Of a DNA stretch of 60,421 nucleotides, positions 37,225 through 46,256 are shown piece by piece. The translations under genes and the position numbers were made by a program. Every line of letters begins with the position of its first letter. Within the stretch, counting starts at the first letter, position 1. The stretch spans positions 1 to 60,421 of the forward strand of contig NZ_JAQMSD010000120.1 in assembly GCF_028330525.1 (NCBI RefSeq). Direction: 5' to 3'. The DNA comes from Spirulina sp. CS-785/01. Its GTDB lineage: Bacteria; Cyanobacteriota; Cyanobacteriia; Cyanobacteriales; Spirulinaceae. The notes beneath the pieces were generated by a model, which made no database searches, was not told the origin of the DNA, and saw only the letters and a program-made list of their open reading frames with translations.

Positions 37225-37247
37225 TTGTTGTTTGTTGTTCAAATGAA

Positions 37248-38216
37248 ATGACCACAGAAAAAGTTTTTAATTGGCTGGGGGGAATGGCGATTGGGTTGGG
37301 TTGGGCGATCGCGCTTTCGGCCTTAACCACTCAACTGGCCCTGGCCCAAGATACTCCGACTCCCAGTTCTCCCGCGCAATCCCTGAATTTCCTACAAGCG
37401 GTGATCTTGGGGGCAGTTCAGGGGTTGACGGAGTTTATCCCTATTAGTAGCACGGCCCATTTGAAGGCCGTACCTGTTTTTTTGGGGTGGGGTGATCCGG
37501 GGGTGACGTTTACGGCGGTGATTCAGTTGGGGAGTATTGCGGCGGTATTATGGTATTTTTGGGCGGATATTGTTCATTTGAGTTTTGGGGCCTGGACTGC
37601 GTTACAGAAGAAGAATTACCAGGCGACGGATTTACGAATAGCGGTGGGGATAGCGGTGGGAACGTTGCCCATCGTATTTTTTGGTTTATTATTAAAGGCA
37701 TTAGTGCCGGATTTGGATAATTCACCGATTCGCAGTATGACGGCCATTGCGATCGCTTCCATTATTATGGGCTTACTGTTAGGATTTGCAGAGAAACTGG
37801 GGTCTCGGTTACGCGGGTTTGACAAACTGGGCACAAAAGACGGCATTATTATGGGAGTTGCCCAAACCTTAGCTTTAATTCCTGGGGTGTCTCGTTCCGG
37901 ATCAACCATTACCGCCGGGTTATTTTTTGGCCTTGAACGGGCCACGGCGGCGCGATTTTCCTTTCTGTTGGGGATTCCTGCCATTACGCTGGCTGGCTTG
38001 GTACAATTAAAAACCGATGTCATTGATGCGGGAGTCAGTGGCGCGAATTTAATGCCGTTAATAGTGGGGACAATTTCTTCGGCTATTTTTTCTTATTTAG
38101 CGATCGCGTGGTTAATTCGCTATTTACAACGACAAAGCACTTGGGTATTTGTCTGGTATCGGGTAATATTTGGCGTGTTCATTCTCGGTGGAGTCGGGTT
38201 AGGGTGGTTTATTTAA
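37248..38216 (+). CDS. uppP: Undecaprenyl-diphosphatase
   Basis: The 322-residue membrane enzyme recycles undecaprenyl pyrophosphate, the lipid carrier for peptidoglycan. The motifs GAVQGLTEFIPISSTAHL (about 55-72) and PGVSRSGSTI are intact, within about seven membrane segments. Unlike short family members, it has an extra 45 residues at the N-terminus: a hydrophobic segment ending ALAQ, like a signal peptide, then a Pro/Ser linker. It is 23 bases from the metal-sensor gene and 16 bases from the next gene. Confidence 0.94.
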   Translation: MTTEKVFNWLGGMAIGLGWAIALSALTTQLALAQDTPTPSSPAQSLNFLQAVILGAVQGLTEFIPISSTAHLKAVPVFLGWGDPGVTFTAVIQLGSIAAVLWYFWADIVHLSFGAWTALQKKNYQATDLRIAVGIAVGTLPIVFFGLLLKALVPDLDNSPIRSMTAIAIASIIMGLLLGFAEKLGSRLRGFDKLGTKDGIIMGVAQTLALIPGVSRSGSTITAGLFFGLERATAARFSFLLGIPAITLAGLVQLKTDVIDAGVSGANLMPLIVGTISSAIFSYLAIAWLIRYLQRQSTWVFVWYRVIFGVFILGGVGLGWFI

Positions 38217-38232
38217 CCAGAGAGAGAACATT

Positions 38233-38862
38233 ATGAGCTTTTCAGATGCCGATCAACCTCAAGAGAAACAATCTACCAATGTTTGGAAATGGATCGGAAT
38301 TGGTTGTGGGGGATGTTTTTCCCTCGTTGTGTTAGGTAGCTTGGGATTGGGGTTTTTACTCAGTCGAACCATAGATGTCTCCATTGAACCAGAAGAAGCC
38401 AAAAAGAAAGTTCAATCTCTATTTAGTTATGAGATTCCGGGGGGAGATCAAGGGTATATGACGATGACCTTGTTGGGATTTGAAATGTCTCAAGTCACTA
38501 GCACAACTGATCCGCCTAATGTGCTTTTAACGGTGAGTAAAATTCCCCAAGAGATCGAAAAAAGTCAACATCAGCAGTTGCAAGAACAATATCACCAAAC
38601 GATTGCTGCTCAAGTCGGTACAACTTATACGTTTACCACGACACGCCAGATGGACAGTACCCTTTGTGAGCAACCGGTCACCATTATCATTCAAGAAGGA
38701 ACCGTTAACGCGCCAGAATTTGCGAACCCCCAACCAGCAATCACCTATAGTACGATTTTAGATAATTACCAAGGGAGCGATCGCTATGTCTCGATTTTTA
38801 CCCATGGACAACAGCCCGAACAACTGGCACAAACCGTCTATAATTCTCTAGACTGCAAGTAA
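38233..38862 (+). CDS. Single-pass membrane protein of unknown function
   Basis: The 209-residue protein has a short polar N-terminus, one membrane helix (about residues 22-46, with a CGGC start) and an exported domain of about 160 residues. That domain has a mixed alpha/beta look and two later cysteines (LCEQ and the terminal DCK). I do not recognise the family. It overlaps no gene, but uppP ends 16 bases before and the radical-SAM gene begins 2 bases after, so an operon is likely. Confidence 0.7.
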   Translation: MSFSDADQPQEKQSTNVWKWIGIGCGGCFSLVVLGSLGLGFLLSRTIDVSIEPEEAKKKVQSLFSYEIPGGDQGYMTMTLLGFEMSQVTSTTDPPNVLLTVSKIPQEIEKSQHQQLQEQYHQTIAAQVGTTYTFTTTRQMDSTLCEQPVTIIIQEGTVNAPEFANPQPAITYSTILDNYQGSDRYVSIFTHGQQPEQLAQTVYNSLDCK

Positions 38863-38864
38863 TT

Positions 38865-40196
38865 ATGAGTCTTTCTACCCTTCGTCCGGCAAAAATTAGT
38901 AACGTTCTCCCCCAGTCCATCGCCGCAGAAATTGGCTTTGAAGTGGGAGATGCTATTATTGCGATTAATGGGACACAACCTAGAGATTTAATTGATTATC
39001 AGTATCTTTGCGCTGAGGAAATTTTAGAATTAAAAGTCCTTGACGCAAACGGAGAAATTCACGAAATTGAAATTGAAAAAGATTACGACGACGACTTAGG
39101 ATTAGAATTTGAAACCGCCTTATTTGATGGGTTAATTCAATGTAATAATCGTTGTCCCTTCTGTTTCATTGATCAACAACCCCCCGGTAAACGAGAAACC
39201 CTTTATTTAAAAGACGACGACTATCGGTTAAGTTTCCTCTACGGCAGTTATTTAACCCTCACCAACTTAACCCAAAAAGAATGGGACCGCATTGAAACCC
39301 TACGTCTCTCCCCTCTCTATGTTTCCGTCCACGCAACCGAACCAGAAATTCGCAGTCGCTTATTAAAAAATCCTCGTGCTGGACAAATTTTAGACCAGTT
39401 TCAATGGTTTCAAGAAAGACGCTTACAAATTCACGCGCAAGTCGTCGTTTGTCCTGGTATTAATGACGGAATTCACTTAGAAAAAACCCTCTTAGACTTA
39501 GCCTCCTTTCATCAAGGAGACATCCCGGCCATTATTTCTGCGGCAGTCGTCCCCGTGGGGTTAACTCGCTTTCGGCCTCAAGAAGATGAGTTAATTCCTG
39601 TAAGTCGAGAAAAAGCCAAAGAAGTCATTAACCAAGTTCAACAATTACAAACTAAATTTCAACAACAATTTGGCACAACATTTGCTTGGTTAGCGGACGA
39701 ATGGTTTTTAATTGCCCAAGAAGAATTACCCCCAGAATCCCATTATGAAGACTATCCGCAAATTGGCAACGGAGTCGGTTCAATTCGTCAATTTATTAAA
39801 CAATTTCAAGCTACCGCTAAAGCGATATTACCTGCTAAAATTGAAACCCCAAAATCTTATACATGGGTTGTCGGAAATGCCGTTGAGGTAGCATTTCAGC
39901 CCTTATTAGACCAATTAAATGCAGTGGAAGGATTAACGCTAAAAATCGCCCCATTAAATAGTCAATATTGGGGACAAGACATTACAGTAACCGGACTGTT
40001 AACCGGACAAGATTTAATCAAAGGATTAAAAGGAAAAGACTTAGGGGAAGCCATTTTATTACCTTCTGTCATGTTAAAACATGATGACACAGTATTTTTA
40101 GATGATGTCACTGTTGCCGAAGTCTCCCAACAGTTAAAAACTCCCATTATTCCAGTCATGGGAGTCGAAGCATTACTAGAAACTTGTGTAAAATAA
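38865..40196 (+). CDS. PDZ-radical SAM/DUF512 Fe-S protein
   Basis: The 443-residue protein starts with a PDZ-like domain (IAAEIGFEVGDAIIAING), then carries CNNRCPFC (Cys93, Cys97, Cys100), the spacing that binds a radical-SAM 4Fe-4S cluster, and ends with a DUF512 domain (about 230-435, with DEWFLIAQEELP). It matches the family annotated as a putative Fe-S oxidoreductase in cyanobacteria (TIGR03279) and its homologues in clostridia. Substrate unknown. Confidence 0.88.
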   Translation: MSLSTLRPAKISNVLPQSIAAEIGFEVGDAIIAINGTQPRDLIDYQYLCAEEILELKVLDANGEIHEIEIEKDYDDDLGLEFETALFDGLIQCNNRCPFCFIDQQPPGKRETLYLKDDDYRLSFLYGSYLTLTNLTQKEWDRIETLRLSPLYVSVHATEPEIRSRLLKNPRAGQILDQFQWFQERRLQIHAQVVVCPGINDGIHLEKTLLDLASFHQGDIPAIISAAVVPVGLTRFRPQEDELIPVSREKAKEVINQVQQLQTKFQQQFGTTFAWLADEWFLIAQEELPPESHYEDYPQIGNGVGSIRQFIKQFQATAKAILPAKIETPKSYTWVVGNAVEVAFQPLLDQLNAVEGLTLKIAPLNSQYWGQDITVTGLLTGQDLIKGLKGKDLGEAILLPSVMLKHDDTVFLDDVTVAEVSQQLKTPIIPVMGVEALLETCVK

Positions 40197-40233
40197 GTTT
40201 TTTATTTTGTTGTTAGTTATTGTCCAAGTAAAT

Positions 40234-40298
40234 GAGAAACCAGGTTTCTATCCAAAGTAATAATATTGGGACAAAATGGTCAACAGAAACCCAGTTTC
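40234..40298. repeat. Two GAAACC palindromes between convergent genes
   Basis: GAGAAACCAGGTTTCT (40234) and CAGAAACCCAGTTTCT (40283) belong to the dispersed palindrome family also seen at 2371, 7473-7675 and 44950-45016. Confidence 0.75.
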
Positions 40299-40321
40299 TT
40301 CCCCCCATAACCAATCACCAA

Positions 40322-42004
40322 TTATTCCTCCTTTTCTTCCGCTAAAATATCCGCCACTCGTTCCCGGATACGGGTGTGAGTTTCTACCCCTTCAAACCCA
40401 TAACGGTCATAATCATTATTTAAAATTAATGCCTCTAAATATTTAACCCGGTTGTCCGTATCTGGGTGAGTAGATAACCATTGCGGAGGAGTGGGGTGAT
40501 CTTGTTCCCCTAATGTTTCCATTAAATTCCGCATTCCATCAGACGCATAACCACTTGCAGACAAAATGCGCGTCCCAAAATAGTCCGCTTGTTGTTCCAT
40601 CTCCCGACTGTAACTAAACACCAAAACATTAGTCGCTAGGCCCCCCACATACGGCACAAACTGCACCACACTAGCAGTTAGTTGGCCTTGGGTGACTAAC
40701 TGAAACCCGTGAGATAAGACCGCATGGGAGATTTCGTGGGCTAATAACCCCGCAAACTCCGCTTCTGAGTTAGTTTCTAGAATAGCCCCCGCATTCACGA
40801 AAATTTTACCCCCAGGGAGAGCAAACGCATTGAGGTCTTCTTCTAAAATGACGTGAAACTCGTAATTAAACTCATCCCGTCCTGCCACTTCCGTGAGCTT
40901 ATTGCCCACCTCTCGAACATAATTTAACACCTCCTCATCTTCTAGGAGAGGGGCCTGGTCTAAAATCCGGTTGGTGTACACTTCCCCCACCCGGTCCTCT
41001 CCTCGCATCAATAACATACTGCTTTGTACCGCAGAAATTGGCCCTCCTAGATTCCCGGTTAACGCAAACCCGGCGGCCCCAGTGATGACATTTGCGATCG
41101 CATTTTGCGTTAATTTAGAGCGAAGATGACTCTGATACCGTTCCCAATTTTGCTCCGCCAATTGTAAAAACTCCTCAGATCGGGGATGATCAGGATTAAA
41201 CACCGCAAACTGACGAGCCGTGAGAGACGCTTCTAACCACTGTTCCGCCTCATTTTGCACCTCAACCGCCAAATCCACCAATTCTGGTTCATTGGGATAG
41301 CGCGTCGTCCCCAGCGTCACAATTTCGACAGCTTCCTCAATCCGGTTGCGATCGCGCAGTGCCTCCGCATAACTCACATACCCCGGAATAAACGCCGGTT
41401 GTTCCTCCAACAATAAATCCAAAGGCGCGAAAATCTTACTCTCTAAATTCGCCGCCAACCCCTCCTGATGATTCCGCCAATACACAGACCCGGCAGGGGA
41501 CAACTCCTCCGCCTCATAAAACGCCTTATCCAAAACCGCCAACTCCTCCTCCTCAAGACTAAACGGCGGTTTAGCCTGCCGATACTGTTCCCGCGCAGCC
41601 TCCTCCTCTCCCGCTAACCAAAGGCGATCGGCTTCCGCCAACTGCTCATTCATCGCCTCCTCGTCTGGCGTTAACTCCAATAAATCCTCACCCGTCTCCT
41701 CCGCTTCCTCCGTCTCCCCGTCCAAAGCGTCCTCGCTACCCTCTGGACTCGTCTCCTCCTCCTCCGGACTCTCTTGGGCCACCGTAAACGGTTCAGACGT
41801 AAACCCCGACAAATTAACCGTCGTAGAAACCGCCAACTCCTCCTCCTGCACCGTAAATAAAGAATCCAGCGACCCATCAGTAGGACTCATCGGAGCGACA
41901 AAAACCGCAGGAGACGGCGATTCGGTTTCCCGAGATTCGGCCAGCGCGGCAGGAGACAACACAATACCAAGAGAAACGAGAAAGCAAGAAGACACAAGTT
42001 TCAT
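40322..42004 (-). CDS. M48 family zinc metalloprotease with TPR-like N-terminal domain
   Basis: The 560-residue exported protease starts MKLVSSCFLVSLGIVLSPA, a signal peptide ending near LAESRE. An acidic Glu/Ser-rich linker is followed by a helical region with tetratricopeptide-like units (about 115-310). The peptidase domain has HEISH (His423, Glu424, His427), and the distal EMEQQADYFG supplies the third zinc ligand. It resembles the BepA/YfgC-like periplasmic proteases that act in outer-membrane quality control. The upstream open frame to 42142 is not used because the signal peptide starts at 42004. Confidence 0.88.
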   Translation of the reverse strand: MKLVSSCFLVSLGIVLSPAALAESRETESPSPAVFVAPMSPTDGSLDSLFTVQEEELAVSTTVNLSGFTSEPFTVAQESPEEEETSPEGSEDALDGETEEAEETGEDLLELTPDEEAMNEQLAEADRLWLAGEEEAAREQYRQAKPPFSLEEEELAVLDKAFYEAEELSPAGSVYWRNHQEGLAANLESKIFAPLDLLLEEQPAFIPGYVSYAEALRDRNRIEEAVEIVTLGTTRYPNEPELVDLAVEVQNEAEQWLEASLTARQFAVFNPDHPRSEEFLQLAEQNWERYQSHLRSKLTQNAIANVITGAAGFALTGNLGGPISAVQSSMLLMRGEDRVGEVYTNRILDQAPLLEDEEVLNYVREVGNKLTEVAGRDEFNYEFHVILEEDLNAFALPGGKIFVNAGAILETNSEAEFAGLLAHEISHAVLSHGFQLVTQGQLTASVVQFVPYVGGLATNVLVFSYSREMEQQADYFGTRILSASGYASDGMRNLMETLGEQDHPTPPQWLSTHPDTDNRVKYLEALILNNDYDRYGFEGVETHTRIRERVADILAEEKEE

Positions 42005-42198
42005 AACAGACCCACAGACAACCAGTTTTCCCCCCATTGTGACGCAACCCTCCCCAAGATGTTCCCCCCTTTCGGGGAGATGGGAGTTGGGAATTGAGAG
42101 TTGATAGTTGACGGTTGAACCACAAAGACACAAAGGACACAAAGGGAAGATGGGGGAGATAGGAGAGATGGGGAAGTAATACTGACTAAAATCAGTTG

Positions 42199-42223
42199 AC
42201 TGATTACTGATTACTGATTACTG
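42199..42223. repeat. Heptamer run (TGATTAC)n
   Basis: Three and a half copies of TGATTAC, the same unit as before rpoC2. Confidence 0.8.
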
Positions 42224-42290
42224 TTATATGAGAATTCTCGACAAAATCGTTACCATAAACAAGAAACTGTCGAGACTTGCAGGAGTCATC

Positions 42291-42794
42291 ATGTCAGAGT
42301 CGAACAAGCCCAACGAAACCAACCAGACTGAGACCAGAACATCGGAAATCAATCCGGAAACCAGAGCATTAGTCGATCAAAAAATGCCCAACGAATCCGA
42401 TGAAATCCGTTACCACATGATGTCACTGATCGATGCCATCAAACAACAGACCGAAGATCAACTCGAATCCGCAGGAGACATGACACGGGAAGCGTATGTC
42501 GAAGCCATGCGTCAAGCCCAAAATACCCTGCAAAATACCGGACTCTTGTTAGACGAACAACGAGAATCCCTCGAAAAGACCATCACAGGCATCGAAGACA
42601 CCGCCACCCAACAATGGGAAACCTTCGTCAATGAGTTCCAAAATTTCAGCGATCGCTTTGAACGGGCCGTAGATGCTGCGTGGAAAATCCTCACTGAACC
42701 TGAGTCCAATACCTCCTCCTCCTCTACCCCCACTTCAACTTCAACCAACACCCAGTCCTCCACCTCAGACTCTGAGCAAATCGAATCTAAATAA
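42291..42794 (+). CDS. Coiled-coil protein of unknown function
   Basis: The 167-residue acidic protein has a helical middle (about 30-145) with heptad-like patterns and a Ser/Thr-rich disordered tail. It contains DEIRYHMMSLIDAIKQQTED. ATG 42291 has a good CAGGAG site upstream; the longer frame from 42228 lacks one. I recall similar unnamed cyanobacterial proteins but no function. Confidence 0.65.
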   Translation: MSESNKPNETNQTETRTSEINPETRALVDQKMPNESDEIRYHMMSLIDAIKQQTEDQLESAGDMTREAYVEAMRQAQNTLQNTGLLLDEQRESLEKTITGIEDTATQQWETFVNEFQNFSDRFERAVDAAWKILTEPESNTSSSSTPTSTSTNTQSSTSDSEQIESK

Positions 42795-42899
42795 ATCGGG
42801 TTGACTGCATAAATCGGGCGGTACACCCAGCAACCCACCCCCCTTAATCCCTACTCCCAACCTTGGGAGAGGGAGTAAGGGGGCTATCAGTCACACAAA

Positions 42900-44234
42900 T
42901 TACCCATTGTCACTGATGCCAAACTGCAACGCCTTTCCACGCACCTCCGTATGAATGTGTCCTTTTTCATAAACCACTTGTCCCCCCACCAGGGTATATT
43001 GTGGCCAACCCGTTAACCGCCACCCCTCAAAAGGACTCCAGCCACATTTCGAGACAATTTCCTCCCGCAACACCGGACGATACTCCTGTAAATCCACCAA
43101 CACCAAATCCGCATCATATCCCGGTGCAATTAACCCCTTTTGGGCAATTTCATAGGCTTTCGCCGGAGCAGTGGACATCCAATTGGCCACCTGAGCATAA
43201 GTACACCGCCCCTCTTTCGCTTGGGTGAGCATCAACGCCAACGAAGTTTCCACCCCCGGCATTCCCGACGGAGACTGGGGATACCCCTTGCCCTTCTCCT
43301 CCAACGTATGGGGAGCATGATCTGTGGCAATAAAATCAATCACCCCATCCTGCAACGCTTGCCACAACACCGCATTATCGTCCTCCGTGCGTAACGGTGG
43401 GTTCATCTGGGCCAACGTGCCAATCTTGTCATAGGCCGACACATTCAGTAACAAATGCTGGGGAGTAACCTCCGTTGTCACCCAACTGGGTTTATCTTGC
43501 CGTAACAACTCCGCTTCCTCCCCTGTGGAGAGATGGAGAATATGTAACCGTCGTTGATACTTCTTAGACAATTTCAGGGCTAATTTCGTGGCATTGAGGG
43601 CGGCCTGTTTATCCTGAATTTGCGAGTGTATGGCCGGGTTAGTGGCCCCTTTGAACTCTTGACGACGTTGGTTGATGCGGGCTTGATCTTCCGCATGAAC
43701 GGCAATTAAGCGCGAACCTTCGGCAAAAATCGGCTCGATTTCTTCTTCCGTACTGACCAACAAATGGCCATGGGACGATCCCATAAAGATTTTAATGCCG
43801 CAACTGGGATTAGCGTCCCGTAAATCCGGCAGATTTTCCGCCGTTGCCCCCATAAAAAACCCATAGTTCACCAAACATTTCGCCGCAGCACGCTCTAATT
43901 TGTCGTTTAAGGCACTTTGAGTGGTGGTGAGGGGTTTTGTATTAGGCATCTCTAAAAAGGACGTTACGCCCCCCTTAGCGCAGGCACAGGAGGCAGTAAA
44001 GAGGTCTTCTTTATGCTCTAACCCCGGTTCGCGGAAATGCACTTGGGGATCAATGACTCCAGGCAACAAAGTGAGTCCTTCTGCGTCTATGACTTTACCG
44101 TGATCATCAATGTTGGTGTCAATAAAAGAGGCAATATCCCGGATTTTCCCATTTTTGACGAGAACATCCCCTAACAGCATTTGACCATCGGGGAGTAAAA
44201 TATGGGCTTGGCGAATCAATACATCAGTAGTCAT
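42900..44234 (-). CDS. pyrC: Dihydroorotase
   Basis: The 444-residue class I dihydroorotase closes carbamoyl-aspartate to dihydroorotate. The signature DPQVHFREPG (first metal histidines), GIKIFMGSS with the carboxylated lysine, HILHLST and the catalytic ATDHAPHT are all present. It is a full-length amidohydrolase without sign of damage. lepB diverges 120 bases upstream. Confidence 0.95.
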   Translation of the reverse strand: MTTDVLIRQAHILLPDGQMLLGDVLVKNGKIRDIASFIDTNIDDHGKVIDAEGLTLLPGVIDPQVHFREPGLEHKEDLFTASCACAKGGVTSFLEMPNTKPLTTTQSALNDKLERAAAKCLVNYGFFMGATAENLPDLRDANPSCGIKIFMGSSHGHLLVSTEEEIEPIFAEGSRLIAVHAEDQARINQRRQEFKGATNPAIHSQIQDKQAALNATKLALKLSKKYQRRLHILHLSTGEEAELLRQDKPSWVTTEVTPQHLLLNVSAYDKIGTLAQMNPPLRTEDDNAVLWQALQDGVIDFIATDHAPHTLEEKGKGYPQSPSGMPGVETSLALMLTQAKEGRCTYAQVANWMSTAPAKAYEIAQKGLIAPGYDADLVLVDLQEYRPVLREEIVSKCGWSPFEGWRLTGWPQYTLVGGQVVYEKGHIHTEVRGKALQFGISDNG

Positions 44235-44354
44235 GAAGCGTTAAAATTGAGCAACGTAATAGCTATGATAGATAAAGGTGTCCTCTATAAATACTGGTAC
44301 TACTCAAAGTTTTAGTTAAGTTTTGTGTTGTAATTTCTTTCTTTTGGTGCGATT

Positions 44355-44930
44355 ATGTCCCGGTTACAAAGCACTTCTGTTGAAGCTCTCAAAACGATCG
44401 CGCTGAGTGCGGTTCTGGCGGTTGGGATACGTCAATTTGTGGCGGAAGCTCGCTACATCCCCTCCGAGTCCATGTTACCGACTCTCGAAGTGAACGATCG
44501 CTTAATGATCGAAAAAATCTCCTATCGTTTCCATGATCCCCAACGAGGCGATATTGTGGTATTTAACCCCACCGAAGCCTTAGAACGCCGTAATTTTCGA
44601 GATGCGTTTATTAAGCGGGTAGTCGGTTTACCAGGAGAAACCGTCTCCCTCAAAGATGGCAAGGTGTATATTGATGGCGAACCCCTAAACGAAGATTATA
44701 TTGTCGAAGGCGGCAATACTGGCGTTGATGTCTGTCAACTCCAACAAGACCAACCGTATCTGGCCAATTCTGTGACCATTCCCGAAGATTCCTATTTAGT
44801 GTTAGGAGATAATCGGGAAAATAGTTACGATAGCCGATGTTGGGGCATTGTCCCCGAAGAAAAAATTATTGGACGTGCCGCCGTTCGCTTTTGGCCGTTA
44901 GGCCGCATTGGAGGAGTTAAAGAACAGTAA
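44355..44930 (+). CDS. lepB: Signal peptidase I
   Basis: The 191-residue membrane-anchored protease has one N-terminal membrane helix (about 10-28). Its catalytic dyad is Ser39 in PSESMLPTL and Lys87 in [11 protein letters not shown]; box E is [13 protein letters not shown]. It cleaves signal peptides of exported proteins at the membrane. Confidence 0.96.
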   Translation: MSRLQSTSVEALKTIALSAVLAVGIRQFVAEARYIPSESMLPTLEVNDRLMIEKISYRFHDPQRGDIVVFNPTEALERRNFRDAFIKRVVGLPGETVSLKDGKVYIDGEPLNEDYIVEGGNTGVDVCQLQQDQPYLANSVTIPEDSYLVLGDNRENSYDSRCWGIVPEEKIIGRAAVRFWPLGRIGGVKEQ

Positions 44931-44949
44931 ATGGAAATGGCACAGGGGA

Positions 44950-45016
44950 GAAACCCGGTTTCTTAACCAAATCTTAGGGTTTCTCCCCCAGTTGGCCAGA
45001 GAAACCGGGTTTCTGG
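44950..45016. repeat. Two GAAACC palindromes after lepB
   Basis: AGAAACCCGGTTTCT (44951) and AGAAACCGGGTTTCT (45001) are separated by about 35 bases. Confidence 0.75.
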
Positions 45017-45037
45017 GACTAGGAATAGGAAAGTCAA

Positions 45038-45067
45038 AATTACCCATTACCCATTACCCATTACCCC
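45038..45067. repeat. Heptamer run (TTACCCA)n abutting the prs stop codon
   Basis: About four copies of TTACCCA end directly at the stop codon of the minus-strand prs gene. Confidence 0.85.
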
Positions 45068-46060
45068 TTATCGAAACATACTGCTCACCGAACTGTCTTC
45101 GTGAATGCGCCAAATGGTTTCCCCAATTAAATTGGCCACCGATAACACTCGTAACTGTTCAAAGTGCTGATGTTCAGGGAGAGGAATAGTATTCGTGACA
45201 ATAACTTCCTCAAAAACCCCACTAGACAGTCGTTCTAAAGCAGGAGGAGAGAAAACCGCATGGGTGGCACAAGCATAGACTTGGCGGGCCCCTTCTTCCC
45301 GTAAAAAGCGGGCCCCTTCGCAAATTGTTCCGGCAGTATCAATCATGTCATCGACTAAAACCGCCGTTTTTCCCTTGACATCGCCAATAACATTCATCAC
45401 TTCCGCGACATTATGTGCTTGACGACGTTTGTCAATAATAGCGAGGGGTGCATCATTAAGTTTTTTGGCAAAAGCTCTGGCGCGGGCCACTCCTCCGACA
45501 TCTGGAGACACCACCACTAAATCCTCTAATTGCTTACTCGCAAGATAATTGAGAATGACAGGTGAACCATAGACATGATCAAAGGGGATATCAAAATAGC
45601 CCTGAATTTGGGCCGAATGTAAATCCATAGCCACAATACGATTGGCCCCTGCTTGGGTCATCAAATTGGCCACCAGTTTAGCGGTAATGGACTCACGGCC
45701 AGCGTTTTTCCGGTCGGCCCTAGCGTAACAATAATAAGGAATCACTGCCGTAATTTGTCGGGCTGAAGCGCGACGACAGGCATCAATAATAATTAATAAT
45801 TCCATTAAATGATCATTGACCGGATGGCAGCAAGGCTGAATTAAATAGACATCACACCCCCGAATAGATTCTTGGATTTGTACATACATTTCCCCATCGG
45901 CAAACCGTTTGCGGACCATCGGGCCTAAGTCCATTCCCAAGTAGCGAGCAATTTCTTGCGCGAGGGGGGCATTGGCTGAACCCGAAAATAACCGCAAACG
46001 ATTATTATCAGAAAGAGGAGTTAGCGTTGGCTGAAGATTAAGTGTTGCAGTACGGCTCAC
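45068..46060 (-). CDS. prs: Ribose-phosphate pyrophosphokinase
   Basis: The 330-residue enzyme makes PRPP for nucleotide, histidine and tryptophan synthesis. Motifs include RLFSGSANAPLA, FADGEMYVQIQESIRG, VIPYYCYARADRK and the PRPP-binding VLVDDMIDTAGT. A short N-terminal extension of 17 residues precedes the family core. The other PRPP users in the window are pyrF-pyrE and hisD's pathway. Confidence 0.97.
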   Translation of the reverse strand: MSRTATLNLQPTLTPLSDNNRLRLFSGSANAPLAQEIARYLGMDLGPMVRKRFADGEMYVQIQESIRGCDVYLIQPCCHPVNDHLMELLIIIDACRRASARQITAVIPYYCYARADRKNAGRESITAKLVANLMTQAGANRIVAMDLHSAQIQGYFDIPFDHVYGSPVILNYLASKQLEDLVVVSPDVGGVARARAFAKKLNDAPLAIIDKRRQAHNVAEVMNVIGDVKGKTAVLVDDMIDTAGTICEGARFLREEGARQVYACATHAVFSPPALERLSSGVFEEVIVTNTIPLPEHQHFEQLRVLSVANLIGETIWRIHEDSSVSSMFR

Positions 46061-46256
46061 GGCAGATTTTTGAACCTCATCTCTTGGTCATCTTACCATT
46101 TTCACTGGGAGAGCTTGGGGAAAGACAAAAATTTAAACGCTATGATGAGCGAAAAATAATGAAGTTTTCATAATTTCAGCAAAAATACGGATGTAATTCT
46201 CCCTGGTGGGATCATTCACCAACAGTTTACTCAAGATAGATTTTGGAACGATACAA

